This document shows positions 57,270 to 64,000 of a stretch of DNA of 64,000 bases, piece by piece. Within the stretch, counting starts at the first letter, position 1, and every line of letters begins with the position of its first letter. A program made the translations under genes and the position numbers. The stretch covers positions 124,001 through 188,000 of the forward strand of contig CALYLX010000082.1 of NCBI GenBank assembly GCA_944990035.1. Direction: 5' to 3'. Under the pieces are notes generated by a model. The model was given only the letters and a program-made list of their open reading frames with translations. It made no database searches and was not told the DNA's origin. Source of the DNA: Clitopilus passeckerianus. Taxonomy: Eukaryota > Basidiomycota > Agaricomycetes > Agaricales > Entolomataceae.

Positions 57270-58746
57270 TCAAGCAGATCAAGGATATTCACGACTCACC
57301 GAAAAAGGGGTGAACTTCAATTTTAGCGTTCCTCCGGTTCCTTCCGGAATGTCTAAATATAATCGACACAGAACCATTAGGGTCAACCTCATCGAATTGA
57401 GGCGGTAGGGTCCATACCTGCGTAACGAGGTGATCGCTCTCGTTATCAAGATCGTCGTCTGGTCGAATTTCAAATTCCTTATCGATTCCCTTCCACCCAA
57501 GAGCGGATTTGGGGCCATGGAAGAGGACCGAGGAAGGAAGCTGACATGGTGTCATCCGTGCTTACCCCGGACCCCAGTGCCCCAGCGACGTGTAATACCG
57601 ATACACTTACCCGCCCAGTCAACATCATGAAATCGCGAGAGTGGCCTACTAATCGACAGGGAAAGAATATGACTGGTGCAGCAATAGTTTAGGTGTCATT
57701 TGCACAGGACAACCATATCCATCGACAAGGATAACGGGTCCCATCGTTTGTAGCTGGCGGAGAGATAGTCCTATAAAGGAGGTTGAAATCTTCAGCGATG
57801 ATATGGCCGCCAAACCTGAGCATACCATTCGACGGTTCGAAATTGCCGTGCATGATACCGTGTTCATAGAGCGTCCGAAGTCCAACAGTCCCAAATTGTG
57901 GTCAATCGGCATTCACACGTATATGAATATTCACCAGCGTGGAGCAATAGAACCTTGACCGTGCTCGCCACAAGTAGCAGTTCATAGTCTCCTATCCAAG
58001 CCCGGTCGGATAAAAAGACTGGTAGGGTCGCAACGAGTCATCAAGCTAACGCCGGGGGACGCTTCACGAAGAATACTTACAGATAGGAGGTAGAAACGCC
58101 TAGAGGATCCAAGACGCATGTCAGGAATTGCTGAATGAATATTTCAAAAGGCGGTAGAGCAGATGAGATCGAAGAAGGTAAACGCCTCCCCAAAAATGTG
58201 TCGACTCTGGAGGTGCCGAGTATTATACGCAGACGTATATCACACATGTCGTTGTTTGCTTGAAACCCGACGAGGGATGAAGAAAGCAGCAGCAAGTTCG
58301 ACAACTGAGAAGTTCCCGAGATCATAGTGGTAGAACTGGCCTTTCTACGATGTTTTCGCTGAGAACCTAGGTATCCATAATAATCCTCGGGTATAAAGAG
58401 ACGTGGTTGAAGAACCGAGAGGCAGAAAGCGCTCGTCCTTATTTCCAGCATCCCTAAGTCGTAGCCAACATACAAGGCAAGGATATTCGATGGTCAGACC
58501 CACATACCGAACCCTCCCAGCGACACCTGATTCAAGATCTATACGGTAGTTCAAGGCCAGATACTGAGGGAGAACCCTGCGAAACCGTCCGCGCTTCAAA
58601 CCTCCGAGAGTAGACGTATATCCATGTTCGGGCGGGGAGGATGCTATGGGCAACAACACGGCAGATCCTTCGTATTCTGGAATGTCGTTGGATCCAACAC
58701 GTTCATTATTATGTGGAGTCCTCGTGTGCCGGTAATCGTGGCGCAT
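57270..58746 (-). CDS. Protein-kinase-like gene, structure unresolved, possibly degenerate
   Basis: The clearest coding piece is at 57689-57890: LRTLYEHGIMHGNFEPSNGM followed by LRFGGHIIAEDFNLLY. It resembles the catalytic loop (HGDxxPxN) and the DFG region of fungal kinase-like proteins, but with Asn for the catalytic Asp and an altered DFG. Upstream exons are plausible: ATG at 58746 (MRHDYRHTRTPHNNERVGSN) to an intron at GTATGTGGGTC, then MLEIRTSAFCLSVLQPRLFI. Downstream lies EFEIRPDDDLDNESDHLVTQ (57555-57279). I could not join these in one frame. It may be a catalytically dead pseudokinase or a decayed gene. Confidence 0.35.
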
Positions 58747-59266
58747 AGTGGCTTAATGCACCGACGCGATGGCTGAGCTAAGAGAATTCAAACAATAACA
58801 ACATTCAGAAGATCGTTTAGCCCAACTTGAACAAAAGCGACGTTTCTCACCAAGGTTTTCGTTGAGTCTTTATCTTGAGATGTAGATGATTTATTGCAGC
58901 TCTTTAACTCAAGAGGCATTTCAATGAAGTTGTTGACATTCAGTTTCAATGAACGCAAAGAATGGCAAAATTAGACTGATGTTACTGGATGGCCAGAACA
59001 TCGATCTGAACTCCGAAGTGCTGTGGCTTCAAGATCAAGCATGCGCAAACACAAGCCTATCAGTCCATTCGGATCAGTGCTTCAGCCGTTTGCTCAAGCG
59101 CTCACTGAGCAAGCTTCAAGTCCTTCCTTCCACGGCGAGTTCGGTCGCCTCTCCTGAATGTTAGTTGCACAGCTCATTAGGGATGTAATTTTGGCGCTTA
59201 TACCTCATTGAGAATGAGACCTTCCCTTTGAAATGGTGGCCGAACAAAAGTATCAACCAAAATGGT
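58747..59266. other. No gene recognised
   Basis: Spacer before the tRNA-like array with one 71-codon frame. Confidence 0.45.
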
Positions 59267-59377
59267 GGCCGGTCTCTGAGTCGAACAGAGCTATTCAACG
59301 GCGGCCCCTGTATTGACCCATAGAATAAACCAAGATCCAAGGTGCCATTGAAGGCGATAGCCGCTACACTAACGGCC
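59267..59377 (-). tRNA. tRNA-like gene 1 of an array, 111 nt with long anticodon-loop insertion
   Basis: Acceptor GGCCGTT with ACCGGCC (one mismatch), D arm GTGTAGCGGCTATCGC, T arm CTCTG-TTCGACT-CAGAG. The TTCAA/TTGAA anticodon stem is intact, but the loop holds an insertion of about 50 nt. TTTT runs follow downstream on the minus strand. Anticodon not assignable. Confidence 0.5.
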
Positions 59378-60017
59378 TTTATAGAGGACGTATTGCCACA
59401 ATTTCTCGTCGAAATCGAGGAGGTTGCCTCCAAGATCTAAACATTCGGGCATATTTTACTCTTCTCTGTTCCTCTGTCGCGTATACCACTACCCTAGCCA
59501 CCTTCAGCACACAATCCATCTCTGTCCTTGCTTCTCATGCGTGACTCTAGATGCTCGGGGGCAGCAAAGTAGCTCCTGCTCGAAAGCTTTCATCCGCCAT
59601 AGGCCTAGGGCATTCGGCTGTGCGTATCAGAACGCACGAAGGGAAACCAGATGTTACACGAACGTCTGAGAAATATCGTTGGCTTGGCATCTCCTGATTC
59701 CAGCCTTCGCCCAGTGTTCACGCCTCTTGGGCGAGCCACTCCCTGACACTCCCTATTTTCATCCCCTATGCTAGACCAGTAGCGTTTGCGCTCTCGCTCT
59801 AGGGCTAGTAAGCACTGACATATAAAAGATACGTCAAGAGTTAATGCTTCGATAGGTATCTATTGGATGTATACTCTTGTCGCATCCTGTGATACAAGCG
59901 ACGTATGTAGTGGATTAATACCTATGCTGAGTCATGAGCATGCATTTTCCCGGCACATATAGGTTCCCGGCTTGATAAAATGGTCATGACCCCGAAAAGG
60001 CTTTGCGCATAGCTGAT
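59378..60017. other. Spacer inside the tRNA-like array
   Basis: No gene. An 81-codon plus-strand frame (59424-59669) has no support. Confidence 0.4.
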
Positions 60018-60104
60018 TACCGGTCTCTGGGTCGAACAGAGCTATCCACTCGGACTACTTGGCCAGCCATCCAAGCGGAGGTGATAACTGCCACACTACC
60101 GGCC
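60018..60104 (-). tRNA. tRNA-like gene 2 of the array
   Basis: D arm (GTGTGGCAGTTATCAC), anticodon stem TCCGC/GTGGA and T arm (CTCTG-TTCGACC-CAGAG) are present. The acceptor is damaged on its 3' side (ACCGGTA against GGCCGGT). The loop starts TTGGA, as in copy 4, and carries an insertion of about 20 nt. A TTTT run follows. Confidence 0.45.
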
Positions 60105-60233
60105 TTTGTAGAAGATGAATTGAGCAGGTGAAGAATGCAACGAAGATCAAGCATACATTACCAATGCTACGATTGTTGGGAATTGGGAACAATGAGCGGG
60201 TACGTGAGTAAAATTACATGTACTATCGCAAGT

Positions 60234-60320
60234 GGCCAGTCTCTGAGTCGAACAGAGCTATTCCCTCATGCAACTGGGCAAGACGCACGATTGAAGGTGA
60301 TAACCGCTACACTACTGGCC
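60234..60320 (-). tRNA. tRNA-like gene 3 of the array
   Basis: The acceptor pairs perfectly as GGCCAGT/ACTGGCC, a compensatory A-T in place of the G-C found in copy 4. The D arm and T arm are intact. The anticodon stem is weakened (TTC with GAA only). A TTTT run follows downstream at 60210-60213 (AAAA on the plus strand). Confidence 0.5.
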
Positions 60321-60459
60321 TTTGGGAGAACGTTCAGGTGGAAAGATGTGACGATCAAGTCTGCCAAAGCAGAGATGCTATTGTTAGAGATTGGAGATCG
60401 ATGATACATATCGAACAATGATCACACATGGAAGGAAAAGTCTCATTTTCGACCCAAAT

Positions 60460-60548
60460 GGCCGGTCTCTGAGTCGAACAGAGCTATTCACTCAAGCAAC
60501 TATGGCCAAGACGTCCAAGTGAAGGTGATAACCGCTACACTACCGGCC
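60460..60548 (-). tRNA. tRNA-like gene 4 of the array, best preserved
   Basis: Acceptor GGCCGGT/ACCGGCC, D arm GTGTAGCGGTTATCAC, anticodon stem TTCAC/GTGAA and T stem CTCTG/CAGAG all pair. The loop begins TTGGAC and contains a 20-nt insertion at the usual tRNA intron place. Read literally, the anticodon would be GGA, yet the long variable arm of tRNA-Ser is missing. There is only one base between acceptor and D stem. A Pol III-style TTTT terminator follows near 60437. Identity is unclear: an unusual tRNA or a tRNA-derived element. Confidence 0.55.
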
Positions 60549-60689
60549 CTTCTGGAGCTTGCTCCGATCAGGCTACGTGGTATGAGGGCATGGACACGTG
60601 GAGAATGTGACTTGACAAATATCTAGTCGTCTACCAGGCACATTACGCGAATTCACTTGACCTAGCATAGGGAGTAGAAATATTTTATG

Positions 60690-60765
60690 ATCGGTTGAAC
60701 AGAACCCTCCCCCTTCCGACACGAAGTAAGGCAACATAAAGGTGACAACCGCTGCCCTACTGGCC
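60690..60765 (-). pseudogene. tRNA-like gene 5 of the array, degraded
   Basis: Only the 5' half (GGGCCAGTAGGGCAGCGGTTGTCACC) and a scrambled T-arm region (GGGTTCTGTTCAACC) remain. Its flank (GCTCCGATC, GAGGGCATGGACA) repeats that of copy 4, so the array grew by duplication of about 220 bp. Confidence 0.5.
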
Positions 60766-60779
60766 CTTCTATAGAATGC

Positions 60780-61672
60780 TCCGATCTGAATTAACAAAAT
60801 GAGAGGGCATGGACATCTGGAGAACGCCAGGAGGAGAAGATTCTAGGAAGAACGATGTACGGAGAAGATGTCAGTTTGGTGTATAGATTGCCGCCGTAGA
60901 TAGAAAATTATTTCAGGGGTCCGTGCTTAGAGCCTGGTTAAAGAACGGTATTCGCCATGATTATTTCGTTTTTTTGAAGTGATTGATCTTGACCACCTGA
61001 CCTCCTAAAAAGAGAATACTTTCCCCATATGGTTGACCCTTGATCGACGGCAAGACCGGCTCGCTCACCATGTCGCGTCTTGTTCGCCGTTTGACACAAC
61101 CCGCCAACACTTAGCGTTCTTCTCCAGCCTCCTCTCAACCACGAGACAACTCGACAATGCCTCAAGCACCAAGAGGCATAAGGAGAATCTATAGCGAATC
61201 TCAGAGCGAATCCAATCCCAGTGAGTATATGGCGCTTAATCTCCCTTTTTCACTTAGACTTCGTGGATGCTTGGCTGGCGATGACTGAACCACGTTGTGG
61301 TGAGGCCAGGCACCATTAATGATCATAATGTCGAGAATTTTCTCCGTGACGAGGAGCGCACCGACAGATGGTCGTAAAAGGCGCCGACGTTTCCATCTGG
61401 AGTGTCCGTGTGCGCGTGATGGACGGATGGGACAGATGGAAAGATGGAATGGTCCTCGGTGGGAATCATTTCGTTGGATGCTCCAAATGGTTGTCGGTTG
61501 ATTGCTGTGGCTTACACGTTTCTTTGCTTGCTTCCATTACGTTGAAACTTTGTACTGACGAAACATCTCTTTTTGCTGCCTACTTTTCTCTCTACCACCA
61601 CCTGGAATCGAACCTGTGCTTGCTGCTGCTGCTCTGCATTTGTCACACCTGTTGCACCTGAACCACTACACC
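60780..61672. other. Upstream region of IES2; possible small exon
   Basis: At 61157 an ATG opens MPQAPRGIRRIYSESQSESN before a GTGAGT donor (61219), which might be a first exon of an unresolved gene or 5' leader. The rest has no clear frame. Confidence 0.4.
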
Positions 61673-63850
61673 ATGTCGCTCCGTCGTTCCTCGCGCATCC
61701 AAACTTCGCCTAATAAACGACCAACCATTATTGAAGATTCGGATGTTGACATGGACGACGCGGAGGATGAAACTCCAGCGCCAACATCAGCTGCACCATC
61801 TGCAGTCTCTAGCCCTGTGAAAGGGAAATCCAAAGCTAAACCCAAACCCAACCCTCGAGGCAGGAGGGTCGTCGTAGACGACGACGAAGATGACGAAGAA
61901 GAGGGAGAGGGAGAATTAGACGTTGAGGGTGACGAAGAAGACCCAGAGTCTCAAGGAGACGTTGACGTCGACATCGAGGATGAAGAAGACGAGGACGAAG
62001 ACGGCGAGGATACGGACGCACATACCCTCCGTGGTCGTTCTTCCCCTATGAAATCCTCCTCCCCCGTCAAAGCCTCCTCTCCCCTGAAACCCCCGACTGC
62101 AAAAGCTGGGAAAGGAAAAGCTACCACCACTACCACGTCTTCACCCCGTAGACCACCCATTGCTTCGTCCTCCTCGAAGCTGAAGATCAAACTGAAGATG
62201 CCTCTTGGAGGCGGGAGCGCACCTGGAACCGCACCGCCAACTACTACGAACTCCAGTGCTTCAGCTTCCCGGAGCGGCTACGAGTCTCCAGACGAAGCTG
62301 AGAGCGAGGATGCTGAGGGCGGGGCGGAGGAAGATGATGACGGAGAAGCCGAAGACGAAGAGGAGGATGAAGCTGAAAGTGAGGAAGATGAGGAAGATGA
62401 GAATGATGAAGATTTCCAGGACGGCCCTCTTGTCAAGCCCTCTGCAAAAGGCAAAGGAGGGGTCGCAGCCCAACCATTAACTGCGTCCACATCTGCTTCA
62501 ACTACCACTACTTCGACTACGTTGCCGACTAAGGGCAAGGGGAAGGCCAAGTCTGCGAGACCGATGACGACAAGGCAGGCCGTTCTTGCCTCGGTGTTGG
62601 ATTCGTCGCATGTCGCTCTGGATGTTGATGGCAGTGGGGCCGGAATTGGCCTAGGAGGGAAGAAGAAGAAGGTGCTCAACGAGGAGGAGATGAGGCTTAG
62701 GAGGGAGGAAACCGCAAGAAAGAGGAAGAACTTGAGCGAGAGGAGATTGGAGGATGAAAAGGTCGGTGTCGTTTTCTTTATTTGCACTTTTTTGCATGGA
62801 CTTTCTCTACTTGGACAATTTCGCCTCTACGTATCACGTTACTCTTCCCTATTCCTCTTTGAATTACACATACCCACGAATGTGTTCTCTATTCTCCCAC
62901 TTCTTTCCCTCTACCTCCCATTACTTCGCTCTTCATGTTGTTCTCTCCCCTCTTCCCCCAGTTTCTTCGTATTTCTACCGTCTTTGATCCTCGTTCGTGC
63001 CACCCGCCTCCTATTCCCCCTATTCCCCCTTTGCCTCCGCGTTGTCCGAAAACATGATGCTGACCGTCCTTCCTACTTACAGGCCGAAACTATAAACCGT
63101 CTCCTCAAGAAACAGTCCAAGCCCCGCAACAAACGAACCACCGCCCTAAACCGTCCTGAGGCCGGAGACGAATCTACTCTCCCAAATTCAGCGACAGGGA
63201 CCAGGGCCAATTCCGTGGCCAGAGGTCGCGGCCGACCCAAAACCGGGACATCTACTCCCACTGCTGCCAAGAAATCCAAACTTAAACCCACCATCGCTGG
63301 TGAAGATGCTGAGGAGGGCGAGGAGGTGGAAGGAGAGGAGGTGGAAGGGGAAGAAGGAGAGGATATGGAGGTTGAGGAGGAGGAAGGCGAAGAGGAGGAA
63401 GAGGAAGAAGAAAGGAATGTGAGGGTCCCAAGGATGTTCAGATGGGTGTCAACAAGTCGGTCGGCACCTACACCGGCCGTCTCGGTCGTTGCCGAGCAGG
63501 ACGGGAAGGAAGAGGGAAAGGATGGCGATGTGGACATGGCTCCTCCGCCTGGCGAGCAGAAGAAGGAAGAGAAGGAGAAAGAAATGAGGATTCTTTTCTC
63601 CGTCCCGCTATGTGCATTGCCCACACCACCAGCGTCTCCCCCTGCTACATCCGAACCCGACCCTGGAGCTGGACAAACACCCACAGGGTCTGCCATAGAC
63701 GTGAACCAGGCTCCCAAGAAGCTCCCACCGCTACATGGAACCTGCGCCAAGGAAGGATGTATGAACTTGGCGAAGTACAGGCTTGTCAAGGACTGGGAGA
63801 GAGGTGTATGTGGGGTCGTGTGCTGGAAAGTTGTCGAGGGTCCGTCATAG
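61673..63850 (+). CDS. IES2: INO80 chromatin-remodelling complex subunit B / Ies2-like (618 aa, 2 exons)
   Basis: Exons are 61673-62761 and 63083-63850. The 321-bp pyrimidine-rich intron (GTCGGT to TTACAG) interrupts the diagnostic PAPA-1 segment. Joined, it reads EEEMRLRREETARKRKNLSE, then RRLEDEK-AETINRLLKKQSK (about residues 336-376), as in INO80B/Ies2. The C-terminus has a partial HIT-type zinc finger (CAKEGCMNLAKYRLVKDWER, then GVCGVVCW). The N-terminal 330 residues are disordered: alternating acidic runs, SP/KP motifs and Lys/Arg patches. The ATG at 61673 (MSLRRSSRIQTSPNKR) is preferred over an in-frame upstream start at 61616 because of this nuclear-protein-like N-terminus. Ies2 helps couple Ino80 ATPase activity to nucleosome sliding in the nucleus. 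The long disordered inserts are typical of basidiomycete versions. Confidence 0.85.
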   Translation: MSLRRSSRIQTSPNKRPTIIEDSDVDMDDAEDETPAPTSAAPSAVSSPVKGKSKAKPKPNPRGRRVVVDDDEDDEEEGEGELDVEGDEEDPESQGDVDVDIEDEEDEDEDGEDTDAHTLRGRSSPMKSSSPVKASSPLKPPTAKAGKGKATTTTTSSPRRPPIASSSSKLKIKLKMPLGGGSAPGTAPPTTTNSSASASRSGYESPDEAESEDAEGGAEEDDDGEAEDEEEDEAESEEDEEDENDEDFQDGPLVKPSAKGKGGVAAQPLTASTSASTTTTSTTLPTKGKGKAKSARPMTTRQAVLASVLDSSHVALDVDGSGAGIGLGGKKKKVLNEEEMRLRREETARKRKNLSERRLEDEKVGVVFFICTFLHGLSLLGQFRLYVSRYSSLFLFELHIPTNVFSILPLLSLYLPLLRSSCCSLPSSPSFFVFLPSLILVRATRLLFPLFPLCLRVVRKHDADRPSYLQAETINRLLKKQSKPRNKRTTALNRPEAGDESTLPNSATGTRANSVARGRGRPKTGTSTPTAAKKSKLKPTIAGEDAEEGEEVEGEEVEGEEGEDMEVEEEEGEEEEEEEERNVRVPRMFRWVSTSRSAPTPAVSVVAEQDGKEEGKDGDVDMAPPPGEQKKEEKEKEMRILFSVPLCALPTPPASPPATSEPDPGAGQTPTGSAIDVNQAPKKLPPLHGTCAKEGCMNLAKYRLVKDWERGVCGVVCWKVVEGPS

Positions 63851-64000
63851 TTCTGCAGATTCTTGGCGTAGTTGAGAAATGTACAGTTGGAATGTTGTAT
63901 TTGGCTTCACAATTTTAACGACAATTACCTAGACTTAAAACTCGTCAGGAAGTAGCCAACATCCCAGCGAGTGATGATCTGTATGACCGTGTTGAGCTGC
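63851..64000. other. 3' flank of IES2
   Basis: Likely 3' UTR and spacer; no further gene start visible before the window ends. Confidence 0.4.

Noticed and set aside
63073..63789. 238-codon minus-strand frame within IES2
   Set aside because: It is a Ser-rich shadow of the acidic GAG/GAA runs of the real gene.
61616..63850. Single-exon 744-codon reading of IES2
   Set aside because: The central 107 codons are pyrimidine-rich hydrophobic sequence with GT-AG ends that break the PAPA-1 motif. Splicing restores the motif.
1..64000. CRISPR arrays, operons, Shine-Dalgarno sites, bacterial insertion sequences
   Set aside because: Intron-rich eukaryotic genes throughout; none of these structures is present.

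Overview
The window is nuclear DNA from a mushroom-type fungus (Basidiomycota, probably Agaricomycetes). Genes are split by many short GT-AG introns of about 45-60 bp. The families present are typical of that group: DUF6534 membrane proteins, F-box paralogs, GH43, an AMT/Mep ammonium transporter, small secreted proteins and an INO80 subunit. Introns were placed by eye. A placement is trusted where the reading phase closes exactly or where paralogs agree.

Left part (1-13 kb): the 3' end of a truncated gene, a degenerate dispersed repeat, and an F-box pseudogene split by a 461-bp pogo/Fot1-type MITE with TA target duplication. A Tc1/mariner transposase relic, a complete DUF6534 gene (7.65-9.36 kb) and a gene-poor stretch with one tRNA-like relic follow. 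Middle part (13-33 kb): three intact two-exon F-box paralogs alternate with copies of a previously unclassifiable degenerate repeat family. Its copies keep a near-constant 60-bp intron-like segment. Between them lie an F-box/leucine-rich-like gene and a four-exon gene broken by one in-frame stop.

Right part (33-51 kb): a cysteine-rich small secreted protein, a large trypsin-like serine protease homolog (631 aa), a small orphan gene, a secreted GH43, a secreted His/Asp/Gly-rich protein and an ammonium transporter with GATA motifs upstream. A remnant of a sugar-transporter 3' end comes next, then the most striking gene: a 123-aa secreted precursor with five copies of a DIVFSGWEEQVGAH-type peptide and an alpha-factor-like KR-AEA junction.

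Far right (51-64 kb): two DUF6534 genes in a tandem segmental duplication with a unit near 2.65 kb, a poorly resolved kinase-like locus, a minus-strand array of tRNA-like genes with anticodon-loop insertions, and an IES2/INO80B-like chromatin subunit.

Housekeeping functions (INO80 subunit, ammonium uptake) sit at the right. Most of the window is accessory: expanding families, secreted proteins and decaying repeats.
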